A stretch of 64,000 nt of DNA, taken from Sepioteuthis lessoniana (taxonomy: Eukaryota > Mollusca > Cephalopoda > Myopsida > Loliginidae). A program made the translations under genes and the position numbers. The stretch's first letter is position 1, and every line of letters begins with the position of its first letter. The notes below the pieces were generated by a model, which was given only the letters and a program-made list of their open reading frames with translations, made no database searches and was not told the origin of the DNA. The DNA is taken from NCBI GenBank assembly GCA_963585895.1, contig OY757917.1, positions 107,454,207 to 107,518,206 of the forward strand, written 5' to 3'. Below, piece after piece: positions 41,701-51,835 of this stretch.

Positions 41701-42179
41701 CAGACATGCCCGATTGCGCTCGCTGCGGCAGTGGCTTGGAAGAAACGGCTGAGCACGCCTTCTACTACTGCGAGCGAGTTCGCCCGTTTTGGGATCACGT
41801 CGGCGAGTGGACGGCTCGCATCGAACCCAAACAGCTCGTGCTGCTCGACGTTGGTTACGTCGTGGACAACGTTCTTCCTCCGTATCAGGGTGAGAAGCGT
41901 GTGGTGTTTCTCGCGATCCTAGCTGTAGCTAGAATGGTGATTTGGACGACGCGAAACAAGGGATTGTATGACGATGCAAACTTTTCTCATCGTGATCTGA
42001 TTTTGTATTTTCGGCATCAGCTGAGGGTCAAAATCAGATGCGATAGAAAACGCTTGGATCGCATAACATTCAGCAAAAGGTGGGTAAATGCAGCGAGCCT
42101 GGTCGTGCGAAAGGGAGCAACGTTGGAGTCATCCTTCCCTCCTCTGCCGGCTCATGGCGTCTACGGTACGGGTCCTTAG
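38712..42179 (+). CDS. ORF2, APE endonuclease/reverse transcriptase (unit 7, intact)
   Basis: Open for 1155 residues. Private changes are Asn for Lys at residue 99 (AVNSFKF), Leu and Asn in LRELRSNLADF and Ala in GWTAEEIR. It has LNLDRTKEA and Thr at the variable codon 40614-40616. The residue 99 change lies in the endonuclease ten residues before Y109 and is not a known catalytic position. Confidence 0.95.
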   Translation: MALNLATLNVRGLRDPGKCTRLLGELKTLGVDVAAVQETHFTCGADCRVLESDFNVFSAYGSRTSVGVSLLVGRSLDADVDVVFAGDGGRLVVADVAVNSFKFRLVAVYAPNIVVERVSFFRRLAPFLDDTKRLVLMGDWNAILDPKIDKVGRGARRVGRCESSLAGLMTRHDLVDRFRLDHPGREMWTWLDSSPSAKVGSYLDRVLVRRADIDFVSCPTFHLIAWTDHKLVRVSLRLANRPSLAGYWKFNTSLLEIRDFRDRLESLIQRALVGAVTGNRWWGSLKHRIRDFATKYGRQLNLDRTKEAKSIDDRLSRAVAGGDSLNVELARGDLERESSERYKGYVVRSRLKRVLNEAVKTNATAREEEVRRFPDRYIGSVKAPDGRLLRSAREIRDAFRAHFRDRFARCTDLPLRELRSNLADFPRLGVAEAASCEGVVTECEVRDALKQVGLNKSPGLDGLPYEVYLRMSHMFVPILTDMFNHWFAQGAIPGSVTKGVITLLKKGGRHVWEGLDDYRPITLLNTELKILARVLANRLQLVISDLIGSEQTFAVKGRSIQDNLHLIREVLEGIEDGTEAALISLDQSKAFDRVDHRFLATVLETAGFKPEFRRWISMMYHNPQAVVQVNGRRSTVFAVERSVRQGCPLSPLLYVLALEPLLRRLRDRTANPALRGVPFAGPLTARVSAFADDITVFVSRRLDIKAVKKAVSEYERIAGAKVNFDKSEGLRLGAWRGSNTLPGPFRWSDGPVRILGVWFGPGLQLERNWSEVQAKVNAQVGIWLSRRLSLKGRAEACAVYVFPLILYRLAVLPLPKVNRLALQRSLSRLLWGGARPMVRRQVCIQRTRNGGLGMPDLESHWLAERLAYLGRALTGDAVWRLKASRTFPRLKSDPKAEGRRRPLGETLFVRECRTALRNLLGSSDLSRPRKELYRELVVGSASDPLSERRGWTAEEIRSHWNWAPGSSFLNNSEFSLTWRLVRNALPLVGLNYKAGLADMPDCARCGSGLEETAEHAFYYCERVRPFWDHVGEWTARIEPKQLVLLDVGYVVDNVLPPYQGEKRVVFLAILAVARMVIWTTRNKGLYDDANFSHRDLILYFRHQLRVKIRCDRKRLDRITFSKRWVNAASLVVRKGATLESSFPPLPAHGVYGTGP

Positions 42180-42887
42180 GGACCCCACCCCTGGTGAGTA
42201 AAACTGTTCCCTTTTTCTTTTGGTACCCAGGTACCTAGTTAGCAGTATGTTTGTGAGTCATTGTCCCCGTCATCTAGTTGTTAGTTCTCAAGATCTTCCC
42301 CATCCCCATTATTTTTGTACCTCAATCCGTATCCCAGTCCACGTTTACTGAAGATCTTGAACATTCATATGTATAAAAATCATATCACCTACTTGTATTA
42401 ACCCATACCGCGCCCGACCCCTAAATTCTTTTCACCCCTGTAGATTAGGATCCCTGCCCCACCTAGGGTAGGTCCGACTTGTTTCCGGTTCTTTCGCCCC
42501 GGAAAACAGTCGGCCTCCAATTTTATAGACGGGGGGATGGGAGGGCAACCAAACGGGGGATTTTTCCTTGTTTTTATATATATTTCGGGGTTTTTCTCCC
42601 ATTCCCATCACATTCATTGTAAATAAATCATAAAATCATTCATGAATCTCGGGATTTTATGTAGGACTTCTTCATAGAGCAAATGTGGTATTGTGGTGAT
42701 TGTAGCGCAAAAGGCGATGGATGAATGGATATTTATTGTATTGTTGAATGGGTCGGCGAATGTGGCTAGCTAGGTCTCCTTAGTTTATATAGAAAAGTAT
42801 GACCGCTCCCTTCCCCTCCCCAAAAACTTCAAGGCCTTGTGCCTTCTGTGTACACTACACAGAAATAAAGCAGACTCGAACCTTCAG
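42180..42887 (+). promoter_or_regulatory. 3' UTR and tail of unit 7
   Basis: Short form. Hairpins lie at 42474-42513 and 42844-42864, TATATAG at 42786-42792 and the tail at 42870-42887. Confidence 0.65.
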
Positions 42888-43178
42888 TTTTTTGTCTGAG
42901 TTCAATTTGAAAAAGTAAGTTGTTTTATTGTTAAAATTGTTATTGCTTTGAAAAGTATTGTTATTTGTTGGAATTTTCTTGTTACTGTTTTTGAACTATT
43001 ATTGTTGACTGCCCCTCCCCCAAACAATTGTTATTTTGTTTGTTGAGGGGGGTCAACGCTTGTTATCCTCGGATCATTTTTGAAAAAACATAACGACTTA
43101 TATCATCATCATCCAACGTATTTTCACCTACACAGAACATTCGACGGTCATCCTCCCCTAGCTGCCTCATAAGCAGCT
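42888..43178 (+). promoter_or_regulatory. 5' leader of unit 8 (lineage B)
   Basis: Same as unit 6. Large hairpin 43004-43057, start hairpin 43159-43179. Confidence 0.6.
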
Positions 43179-45263
43179 ATGGCAGAGGCACCAAATTCAC
43201 CAGGGTCATTATCACCCGACATTTTTAAAGATCAAAGTCCCCCCTCAAAGCCGGAAGAAAGATGGCCTGCACTTTCGCAGCCATCTTCGTCGGCCAGTTC
43301 AATCCAACCGGCGCAAAAGGTACCTTCACTGCCAGCCTCTTGGACAACAAAAGTAATCCAAAAAACACCAAAAGACTATTCAAAAATAAGAGAAAAATAC
43401 GAGAAGTACTTCCAAGGGAATAGGATCCTCCCTATTCCCGAACTTGTACAGGAAGTACAGCCAAAAATAATCTCGTTCGTTGTCACAGATTTAAAAACAA
43501 AGAGGCTGGCAGGTATCAAAAAAGATACTTTTGAAGGATTACTAAAAGCAGCAGACATCCCCGCGAAGTACTACTGTAGACGTAGCTTCGCAACATGGGA
43601 TGTTCTGTTACCATCAGAAGACCTTGCAGCCAAGCTGGCCGGCGAAAATGTCATCTCCAAGTACTTCCGGCTTCAGCCAGAGTACATGGGAAGACGTAAA
43701 ATACGAATCACCGTGTGTAATGTCCCGATACAACTGAATGAGGAGGTCCTGGCTGCCTACCTCGTAAAACACGGAGAAATAGAAGATATTACCAAAGCTA
43801 AGTCAGTTAACGGGACAGCGCACGGTGATTATATCTTCACCATGTGCCTGGACAGAGGGGGGTTCACATCCATACCTCACATAATAGAGTACGAACACCA
43901 GATAATGACAGTCGTAGTTGAGGGCAGGAAGCCCCAGTGCTGGAATTGCAAGCAGCTGGGGCACTTCTCAAAATCCTGCCCTCAAAAAACAACCAAATCA
44001 ACTCCGGCCACAACAACAACAACAGAAACGACAACGAACACAACGAACACAACGACAACTATAGCAGCAACAGCGACAACAACTGAAGTAAACAAAAACG
44101 AAACCCCTAAAACTAAAACCGGGGACAGCCCCAACAAAGAAGAGGGCTGGACCCAAGTAGTGAAAGGGGGAAAAAAGAAAAAAACTCCTATCAAAGAACC
44201 AGCAAAACAAACCCCCATCAAAGAACCAGCAACAGCAACAGTTTCAAAAAAACCAAACATCACCACGACTGCTAAAATTGACTCTAGTAGTACTCCTACC
44301 ACAAGCACAGCCAAACCATCATCATCATCGACATCTGCAAGATCATCATCATCATCGTCATTAACAAAAAAGAAAAACAAAGAAAATAACATTGAAAAAG
44401 AAGACGAAGCCATGGATTATTCAATTAACCTAAAACGGCGAAGGGATAGTGATGACTCGGTAGCTGGGGAGGGGGAGAAAAAACACATTAAGGGACCACA
44501 CCAAGAAACACCAACACAGTCCCAAACACCCTCCCAACCTCAAGAAAAGGGCGAAAAGAAAAAAATTGAAAGACCAGCCCAAATTATTCCTCCCCCACAA
44601 AAACATCAAAATACCCCAGCACACCTCTCTGACTTCCCACTTTCCCCAAAATCACCTTCACTCTCACCAATCAGAACCCCTAAGCTCCTTACACGGGCAC
44701 AATCGGTGACCAGGGAGTCACCAACAGCAGCAGCATCACCATCATCAACAGAACTCAAGCCAAGGTCACGGTCGGCTTCAAACGAAGTCCGACGTGCCTT
44801 CACCGCATTTCATTTCTGCGAGGACATCCTCGAGCCCCAAAACATGGACCACATTTTAAAAAAAACTTTAAAACCTTTATCATCACTTAAAAAAATAGAC
44901 GGCAAGGACATCACCAACCCGTATCTTTTTAAGAGTGCCGCAATGGTGACCACATTCGTCCGTTCGGCTGGACCCCGAACCAAAGAGCTTTGGCACTTTC
45001 TTGAGGGGGCCAGTCGAGCGGACGCAATGTTGGCGGATTTGCGCCACCAAAGTTTAAAAAAATTGCTTCCTTTTTGTTCGGGCAGGGTCCCGATTTTAGT
45101 TCACCCTACCTTCTATAGGTCCCTAAAATTGCGGTACCCCGTGGATGTCGGTGGAATTACCAGGGACGACCGAGTAAGTACTGAGCTCGGCACCGGATCC
45201 CTGCGTCAGGCCGTCGGCATCCTTACTCCCAAGGATTTCCGGCCCGTAGTCGACACTGAGTAA
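43179..45263 (+). CDS. ORF1, zinc-knuckle protein (unit 8, lineage B)
   Basis: The 694-residue product is identical to those of units 6 and 7. Three consecutive identical ORF1 proteins in front of ORF2 copies that differ from each other fit repeated use of one 5' source or gene conversion of the 5' half. Confidence 0.92.
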   Translation: MAEAPNSPGSLSPDIFKDQSPPSKPEERWPALSQPSSSASSIQPAQKVPSLPASWTTKVIQKTPKDYSKIREKYEKYFQGNRILPIPELVQEVQPKIISFVVTDLKTKRLAGIKKDTFEGLLKAADIPAKYYCRRSFATWDVLLPSEDLAAKLAGENVISKYFRLQPEYMGRRKIRITVCNVPIQLNEEVLAAYLVKHGEIEDITKAKSVNGTAHGDYIFTMCLDRGGFTSIPHIIEYEHQIMTVVVEGRKPQCWNCKQLGHFSKSCPQKTTKSTPATTTTTETTTNTTNTTTTIAATATTTEVNKNETPKTKTGDSPNKEEGWTQVVKGGKKKKTPIKEPAKQTPIKEPATATVSKKPNITTTAKIDSSSTPTTSTAKPSSSSTSARSSSSSSLTKKKNKENNIEKEDEAMDYSINLKRRRDSDDSVAGEGEKKHIKGPHQETPTQSQTPSQPQEKGEKKKIERPAQIIPPPQKHQNTPAHLSDFPLSPKSPSLSPIRTPKLLTRAQSVTRESPTAAASPSSTELKPRSRSASNEVRRAFTAFHFCEDILEPQNMDHILKKTLKPLSSLKKIDGKDITNPYLFKSAAMVTTFVRSAGPRTKELWHFLEGASRADAMLADLRHQSLKKLLPFCSGRVPILVHPTFYRSLKLRYPVDVGGITRDDRVSTELGTGSLRQAVGILTPKDFRPVVDTE

Positions 45264-45277
45264 GGTAAGTGGGATTG

Positions 45278-48200
45278 ATGGCTCTAAACCTTGCTACTTT
45301 GAATGTGAGGGGATTGAGGGATCCGGGCAAGTGTACGCGCTTGCTTGGTGAACTTAAAACTCTCGGCGTAGATGTTGCTGCAGTGCAGGAAACCCACTTC
45401 ACTTGCGGTGCCGACTGTCGTGTGCTGGAAAGCGATTTTAACGTTTTCTCAGCATACGGCAGCCGTACCAGCGTTGGGGTTTCTTTGCTAGTTGGACGCA
45501 GCCTTGATGCTGATGTTGACGTTGTTTTTGCAGGTGACGGGGGCCGACTGGTTGTGGCCGATGTTGCCGTGAAAAGTTTCAAGTTTCGTCTGGTTGCGGT
45601 TTATGCGCCCAATATCGTTGTGGAGAGGGTTTCCTTTTTTCGTCGGTTGGCGCCGTTCCTGGACGATACGAAGCGACTAGTTTTAATGGGTGATTGGAAT
45701 GCGATCCTTGATCCCAAGATAGATAAGGTCGGGCGGGGAGCTAGGCGTGTGGGAAGGTGTGAAAGCAGCCTTGCCGGCCTCATGATTCGTCATGACCTCG
45801 TCGACAGGTTTCGTCTGGATCACCCAGGGCGGGAGATGTGGACGTGGCTAGATAGTTCGCCCTCTGCCAAAGTAGGTTCCTACTTGGACAGAGTGTTAGT
45901 GAGACGAGCTGACATTAACTTTGTTAGTTGTCCCACGTTCCACTTGATAGCGTGGACTGACCATAAACTTGTTAGAGTCAGTCTACGGTTAGCAAATAGG
46001 CCTAGTCTGGCCGGCTACTGGAAGTTCAATACCTCCTTACTGGAGATACGGGACTTCCGGGACCGGTTGGAATCCCTAATTCAGCGGGCGCTAGTGGGGG
46101 CGGTTACCGGGAATAGGTGGTGGGGATCTCTTAAACATAGGATTAGAGATTTCGCTACCAAGTACGGTCGACAGCTCAACCTAGATAGGACCAAGGAAGC
46201 GAAATCTATAGACGATAGACTTTCCCGGGCGGTGGCTGGGGGGGACTCCCTAAACGTAGAGCTAGCTAGGGGGGACCTTGAGCGCGAGAGTAGCGAGCGC
46301 TACAAGGGATACGTAGTTAGATCTAGGTTAAAGAGAGTTCTCAACGAAGCTGTGAAAACGAACGCGACTGCGCGTGAAGAAGAAGTGCGAAGGTTCCCCG
46401 ATCGGTATATCGGTTCTGTCAAGGCCCCGGATGGGCGACTGCTGCGATCGGCTCGCGAGATTCGTGACGCCTTTCGGGCGCACTTTCGGGATCGCTTTGC
46501 CCGCTGTACTGATCTCCCGCTCCGGGAGTTTCGTAGCTATCTTGCCGACTTTCCCCGCCTTGGGGTGGCTGAAGCGGCTAGCTGCGAGGGTGTGGTTACT
46601 GAATGTGAAGTCCGTGACGCGTTGAAGCAGGTCGGCCTGAACAAGTCGCCGGGACTAGATGGTTTGCCCTACGAAGTGTACTTGAGGATGTCGCACATGT
46701 TTGTGCCTATTCTGACGGATATGTTCAACCATTGGTTCGCCCAGGGAGCCATCCCTGGTAGCGTTACCAAGGGCGTGATCACATTGCTGAAGAAAGGTGG
46801 CAGGCATGTTTGGGAGGGTTTAGACGATTACAGGCCCATAACTCTGCTTAACACAGAGTTAAAGATTTTGGCCCGGGTCTTAGCGAGTCGTTTACAGCTT
46901 GTCATTAGCGATCTGATCGGCTCTGAGCAGACCTTTGCTGTGAAGGGAAGATCGATCCAGGACAACCTGCACTTGATTCGCGAGGTCCTAGAGGGTATAG
47001 AAGACGACACCGAGGCCGCGCTGATCAGTTTAGATCAGTCCAAGGCCTTCGATAGGGTTGACCATCGGTTTTTGGCGACTGTTTTGGAGACTGCCGGATT
47101 CAAACCGGAGTTCCGCAGATGGATTAGCATGATGTACCACAACCCTCAGGCAGTGGTGCAGGTGAACGGAAGGCGTTCGGGGGTGTTCGCGGTCGAGCGG
47201 TCGGTCCGGCAGGGCTGCCCGTTGTCTCCTCTTCTCTATGTCCTAGCTTTGGAGCCCCTGCTCCGTAGGCTTAGGGATAGGACGGCAAATCCGGCCCTGC
47301 GCGGTGTCCCTTTTGCTGGCCCTCTTACGGCAAGGGTTTCCGCGTTCGCCGATGATATCACAGTGTTTGTATCCCGCCGTCTGGATATAAAGGCTGTGAA
47401 GAAGGCGGTTAGCGAGTACGAGCGGATTGCAGGAGCCAAGGTCAATTTTGACAAAAGCGAAGGTTTGCGGCTCGGTGCTTGGAGGGGTAGCAATACTCTT
47501 CCGGGGCCGTTCCGCTGGAGTGACGGACCCGTCCGCATCCTCGGGGTGTGGTTCGGGCCCGGCCTCCAACTGGAGCGAAATTGGTCGGAAATACAAGCCA
47601 AGGTGAATGCTCAGGTGGGAATCTGGCTTTCAAGGAGGTTGTCCTTAAAGGGCAGGGCGGAGGCGTGCGCCGTGTACGTCTTCCCCTTGATCCTTTACCG
47701 ATTGGCTGTACTTCCTCTGCCTAAGGTAAATCGGTTGGCGCTGCAACGATCCCTTTCCAGATTGCTCTGGGGAGGTGCAAGGCCGATGGTCCGTAGGCAG
47801 GTCTGTATCCAACGTACACGCAACGGGGGTCTAGGTATGCCTGATCTGGAGAGCCACTGGCTTGCTGAAAGACTTGCATACCTGGGCAGAGCTTTGACGG
47901 GGGACGCAGTGTGGAGACTGAAGGCGAGTCGGACTTTTCCTCGCCTAAAGTCAGACCCAAAGGCTGAAGGTCGACGTAGGCCTTTGGGCGAAACACTGTT
48001 TGTCCGCGAGTGCCGAACGGCCCTTCGTAACCTTCTTGGGTCCAGTGACCTTTCACGGCCTCGAAAAGAACTATATCGGGAGCTAGTGGTGGGTTCCGCT
48101 TCTGATCCTCTCAGCGAGCGGCACGGCTGGACGACGGAGGAGATTCGCTCTCATTGGAATTGGGCGCCAGGATCGAGCTTCTTGAACAACTCCGAGTTCT

Positions 48201-48745
48201 CGCTCACCTGGCGACTTGTACGAAATGCGTTACCCCTTGTCGGCTTGAACTACAAAGCGGGCCTGGCAGACATGCCCGATTGCGCTCGCTGCGGCAGTGG
48301 CTTGGAAGAAACGGCTGAGCACGCCTTCTACTACTGCGAGCGAGTTCGCCCGTTTTGGGATCACGTCGGCGAGTGGACGGCTCGCATCGAACCCAAACAG
48401 CTCGTGCTGCTCGACGTTGGTTACGTCGTGGACAACGTTCTTCCTCCGTATCAGGGTGAGAAGCGTGTGGTGTTTCTCGCGATCCTAGCTGTAGCTAGAA
48501 TGGTGATTTGGACGACGCGAAACAAGGGATTGTATGACGATGCAAATTTTTCTCATCGTGATCTGATTTTGTATTTTCGGCATCAGCTGAGGGTCAAAAT
48601 CAGATGCGATAGAAAACGCTTGGATCGCATAACATTCAGCAAAAGGTGGGTGAATGCAGCGAGCCTGGTCGTGCGAAAGGGAGCAACGTTGGAGTCATCC
48701 TTCCCTCCTCTGCCGGCTCATGGCGTATACGGTACGGGTCCTTAG
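45278..48745 (+). CDS. ORF2, APE endonuclease/reverse transcriptase (unit 8, intact)
   Basis: Open for 1155 residues. Private changes are Ile in LAGLMIRHD, Asn in RADINFVS and Ser in RVLASRLQ, all outside the catalytic motifs. Gly at the variable codon 47180-47182 and Asp in IEDDTEA are shared with unit 6, whereas LNLDRTKEA is shared with unit 7. Confidence 0.95.
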   Translation: MALNLATLNVRGLRDPGKCTRLLGELKTLGVDVAAVQETHFTCGADCRVLESDFNVFSAYGSRTSVGVSLLVGRSLDADVDVVFAGDGGRLVVADVAVKSFKFRLVAVYAPNIVVERVSFFRRLAPFLDDTKRLVLMGDWNAILDPKIDKVGRGARRVGRCESSLAGLMIRHDLVDRFRLDHPGREMWTWLDSSPSAKVGSYLDRVLVRRADINFVSCPTFHLIAWTDHKLVRVSLRLANRPSLAGYWKFNTSLLEIRDFRDRLESLIQRALVGAVTGNRWWGSLKHRIRDFATKYGRQLNLDRTKEAKSIDDRLSRAVAGGDSLNVELARGDLERESSERYKGYVVRSRLKRVLNEAVKTNATAREEEVRRFPDRYIGSVKAPDGRLLRSAREIRDAFRAHFRDRFARCTDLPLREFRSYLADFPRLGVAEAASCEGVVTECEVRDALKQVGLNKSPGLDGLPYEVYLRMSHMFVPILTDMFNHWFAQGAIPGSVTKGVITLLKKGGRHVWEGLDDYRPITLLNTELKILARVLASRLQLVISDLIGSEQTFAVKGRSIQDNLHLIREVLEGIEDDTEAALISLDQSKAFDRVDHRFLATVLETAGFKPEFRRWISMMYHNPQAVVQVNGRRSGVFAVERSVRQGCPLSPLLYVLALEPLLRRLRDRTANPALRGVPFAGPLTARVSAFADDITVFVSRRLDIKAVKKAVSEYERIAGAKVNFDKSEGLRLGAWRGSNTLPGPFRWSDGPVRILGVWFGPGLQLERNWSEIQAKVNAQVGIWLSRRLSLKGRAEACAVYVFPLILYRLAVLPLPKVNRLALQRSLSRLLWGGARPMVRRQVCIQRTRNGGLGMPDLESHWLAERLAYLGRALTGDAVWRLKASRTFPRLKSDPKAEGRRRPLGETLFVRECRTALRNLLGSSDLSRPRKELYRELVVGSASDPLSERHGWTTEEIRSHWNWAPGSSFLNNSEFSLTWRLVRNALPLVGLNYKAGLADMPDCARCGSGLEETAEHAFYYCERVRPFWDHVGEWTARIEPKQLVLLDVGYVVDNVLPPYQGEKRVVFLAILAVARMVIWTTRNKGLYDDANFSHRDLILYFRHQLRVKIRCDRKRLDRITFSKRWVNAASLVVRKGATLESSFPPLPAHGVYGTGP

Positions 48746-49454
48746 GGACCCCACCCCTGGTAAGTAAAACTGTTCCCTTTTTCTTTTGGTACCCAGGTAC
48801 CTAGTTAGCAGTATGTTTGTGAGTCATTGTCCCCGTCATCTAGTCGTTAGTTCTCAAGATCTTCCCCATCCCCATTATTTTTGTACCTGAACCCGCATCC
48901 CAGTCCACGTTTACTGAAGATCTTGAACATTCATATGTATAAAAATCATATCACCTACTTGTATTAACCCATACCGCGCCCGACCCCTAAATTCTTTTCA
49001 CCCCTGTAGATTAGGATCCCTGCCCCACCTAGGGTAGGTCCGACTTGTTTCCGGTTCTTTCGCCCCGGAAAACAGTCGGCCTCCAATTTTATAGACGGGG
49101 GGATGGGAGGGCAACCAAACGGGGGATTTTTCCTTTGTTTTTGTATATATTTCGGGGTTTTTCTCCCATTCCCATCACATTCATTGTAAATAAATCATAA
49201 AATCATTCATGAATCTCGGGATTTTAAGTAGGACTTCTTCATAGAGCAAATGTGGTATTTTGGTGATTGTAGCGCAAAAGGCGATGGATGAATGAATATT
49301 TATTGTATTGTTGAATGGGTCGGCGAATGTGGCTAGCTAGGTCTCCTTAGTTTATATAGAAAAGTATGACCGCTCCCTTCCCCTCCCCAAAAACTTCAAG
49401 GCCTTGTGCCTTCTGTGTACACTACACAGAAATAAAGCAGACTCGAACCTTCAG
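48746..49454 (+). promoter_or_regulatory. 3' UTR and tail of unit 8
   Basis: Short form with GTAAGT after the stop and private changes (CTAGTCGTTAG near 48840, CCTGAACCCGCATCC near 48886). Hairpins lie at 49040-49079 and 49411-49431, TATATAG at 49353-49359 and the tail at 49437-49454. Confidence 0.65.
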
Positions 49455-49757
49455 TTTTTTGTCTGAGTGCTTTTCAATTTGAAAAAAGTAAGTTGTTTTA
49501 TTGTTAAAATTGTTATTGCTTTGAAAAGTATTGTTATTTGTTGGAATTTTCTTGTTACTGTTTTGAACTATTATTGTTGACTGCCCCTCCCCCAAACAAT
49601 TGTTATTTTGTTTGTTGAGGGGGGTCAACTCTTGTTACCTTTGGAAAAAAAACGATACATCATTTCATTTCAACATTGGATCATTAACACGCTTCTCACA
49701 CGAATTATAACAAGAACATTTGTTTTTTTTTCTCGCCTGGTTGCTTGGTAAGCAACT
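49455..49757 (+). promoter_or_regulatory. 5' leader of unit 9 (lineage C)
   Basis: The first half resembles lineage B, including the large hairpin (49576-49629). From about 49630 the sequence is lineage-specific, with a long pyrimidine run before the start hairpin (49740-49756). Confidence 0.6.
49740..49756 (+). promoter_or_regulatory. Start-codon hairpin, lineage C form
   Basis: GTTGCTT (49740-49746), loop GGT, AAGCAAC (49750-49756). A G-T pair (49739/49757) and a T-A pair (49738/49758) extend it into the ATG. The same hairpin is at 56297-56313 in unit 10. Confidence 0.65.
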
Positions 49758-51821
49758 ATGGCAGAGGCCACATCTCCATCACAATCACCATCACCGTCAC
49801 TCACTGATATCTTCGACGGACTAACGCCCCCCTCAAAGCCGGAAAACAAATGGCCATCACTTTCGCCGGCCAGTACCATTCCGCCAGCCCAAAAAGTCCC
49901 CTCACTACCAGCATCATGGACGGAGAAAATCACCTCCCAAAAATGCCCGAAAAATTTTAAAGAAATTAGGGCAAAATATGAAAAATACTTTGAAGGGAAT
50001 AGGATTCTTCCTATTCCCGAACTAGTCAACGAAGTCCAACCAAAAATCATATCATTCGTTGTAACCGATTTAAAATCCCGGAGGTTGGCCGGGATTAAGA
50101 AAGACATTTTTGAAGGCTTACTGAGGGCAGCAGACATCCCAGCCAAATACTACTGCAGACGCAGCTTCGCAACATGGGATGTATTGTTGCCATCAGAGGA
50201 CATAGCCAAAAAACTGGCCAGCGAAAGTGTTAATTCAAAATACTTTCGACTACAGCCCGAATACATGGGTCGGCGAAGGATCAAAGTAACAATTTGCAAT
50301 GTCCCCATCCAGCTTAATGAAGAAGTTTTGGCCGCATTCTTAACAATTCATGGGGACATTGAAAACATAGAAAAATGCAAATCGGCCAACGGCACAGCAC
50401 ATGGGGATTATATTTTCACCATGTGTCTGGATAGAGGGGGGTTCACAACCATACCCCACGTACTTGAGTATGAAAACCAAGTCATGACAGTGGTAGTTGA
50501 GGGCAGGAAGCCCCAGTGCTGGAATTGTAAGCAGCTGGGGCACTTCTCAAAATCCTGCCCTCAAAAGACCACTAAAACAACACCGACCACAACAACACCA
50601 ATAGCAAAAACAACGACAACTATAGCAGCGGCAGCAGCAGCAGCAGCAGCAGAAGCGGCGACCGTGGCCGAGCCAAGGGAAAAACCTGGGGACAGCCCCA
50701 ACAAAGAAGAGGGCTGGACCCAAGTAGTGAAGGGGGGAAAAAAGAAAAAAAACCCCATCAAAGAACCAGCAAAACAAACCCCCATCAAAGAACCAGCAAC
50801 AGCAACAGTTGCAAACAAACCAAACATCACCACGACTGCTAAAATTGACTCTAGTAGTACTCCTACCACAAGCACAGCCAAACCATCATCATCATCGACA
50901 TCTACAAAATCATCATCATCATCATCGTCATCTACAAAAAAGAAAAATAAAGAAAAAAATATTGAAAATGAACCCATGGATTGCACCATAAACCTAAAGC
51001 GACGAAGGGATAGTGGGGACTCAGTAGCTGGGGAGGGGGAGAAAAAACATATAAAGGGACCAGCAAAAGTAACACCAACACAGTCCCAAACACCCTCCCA
51101 ACCTCAAGAAAAGGGCAAAAAAATTGAAAGACCAGCCCAAATTATTCCTCCCCCACAAAAACATCCAAATACCCCAGCACACCTCTCTGACTTCCCACTT
51201 TCCCCAAAATCACCTTCACTCTCACCAATCAGAACCCCTAAGCTCCTTACACGGGCACAATCGGTGACCAGGGAGTCACCAACAGCAGCAGCATCACCAT
51301 CATCAACAGAACTCAAGCCAAGGTCACGGTCGGCTTCAAACGAAGTCCGACGTGCCTTCACCGCTTTTCATTTCTGCGAGGACATCCTCGAGCCCCAAAA
51401 CATGGACCACATTTTAAAAAAAACTTTAAAACCCCTATCATCACTTAAAAAAATAGACGGCAAGGACATCACCAACCCGTATCTTTTTAAGAGTGCCGCA
51501 ATGGTGACCACATTCGTCCGTTCGGCTGGACCCCGAACCAAAGAGCTTTGGCACTTTCTTGAGGGGGCCAGTCGAGCGGACGCAATGTTGGCGGATTTGC
51601 GCCACCAAAGTTTAAAAAAATTGCTTCCTTTTTGTTCGGGCAGGGTCCCGATTTTAGTTCACCCTACCTTCTATAGGTCCCTAAAATTGCGGTACACCGT
51701 GGATGTCGGTGGAATTACCAGGGACGACCGAGTAAGTACTGAGCTCGGCACCGGATCCCTGCGTCAGGCCGTCGGCATCCTTACTCCCAAGGATTTCCGG
51801 CCCGTAGTCGACACTGAGTAA
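49758..51821 (+). CDS. ORF1, zinc-knuckle protein (unit 9, lineage C)
   Basis: The 687-residue product starts MAEATSPSQS. Up to the knuckle (C254-C267, CWNCKQLGHFSKSC) it is diverged from lineage B throughout. After the knuckle it alternates between B-identical blocks (the GDSPNKEEGWTQVV segment, TPIKEPA repeats, the whole C-terminal part) and private stretches. One private stretch is an alanine run coded by GCA repeats that varies in length between units 9 and 10. Thr replaces Pro in LRYTVDVGG, a private change in the most conserved tail. Confidence 0.92.
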   Translation: MAEATSPSQSPSPSLTDIFDGLTPPSKPENKWPSLSPASTIPPAQKVPSLPASWTEKITSQKCPKNFKEIRAKYEKYFEGNRILPIPELVNEVQPKIISFVVTDLKSRRLAGIKKDIFEGLLRAADIPAKYYCRRSFATWDVLLPSEDIAKKLASESVNSKYFRLQPEYMGRRRIKVTICNVPIQLNEEVLAAFLTIHGDIENIEKCKSANGTAHGDYIFTMCLDRGGFTTIPHVLEYENQVMTVVVEGRKPQCWNCKQLGHFSKSCPQKTTKTTPTTTTPIAKTTTTIAAAAAAAAAEAATVAEPREKPGDSPNKEEGWTQVVKGGKKKKNPIKEPAKQTPIKEPATATVANKPNITTTAKIDSSSTPTTSTAKPSSSSTSTKSSSSSSSSTKKKNKEKNIENEPMDCTINLKRRRDSGDSVAGEGEKKHIKGPAKVTPTQSQTPSQPQEKGKKIERPAQIIPPPQKHPNTPAHLSDFPLSPKSPSLSPIRTPKLLTRAQSVTRESPTAAASPSSTELKPRSRSASNEVRRAFTAFHFCEDILEPQNMDHILKKTLKPLSSLKKIDGKDITNPYLFKSAAMVTTFVRSAGPRTKELWHFLEGASRADAMLADLRHQSLKKLLPFCSGRVPILVHPTFYRSLKLRYTVDVGGITRDDRVSTELGTGSLRQAVGILTPKDFRPVVDTE

Positions 51822-51835
51822 GGTAAGTGGGATTG

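Larger units (their letters stand above)
36322..42887 (+). mobile_element. Unit 7, complete non-LTR retrotransposon, lineage B
   Basis: Both ORFs are open. Leader and ORF1 match unit 6, but ORF2 and the 3' UTR carry different variants (short form), so only the 5' half is a close relative. Confidence 0.95.
42888..49454 (+). mobile_element. Unit 8, complete non-LTR retrotransposon, lineage B
   Basis: Both ORFs are open. Last of the run of three B units. The 5' half equals units 6 and 7. Confidence 0.95.
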
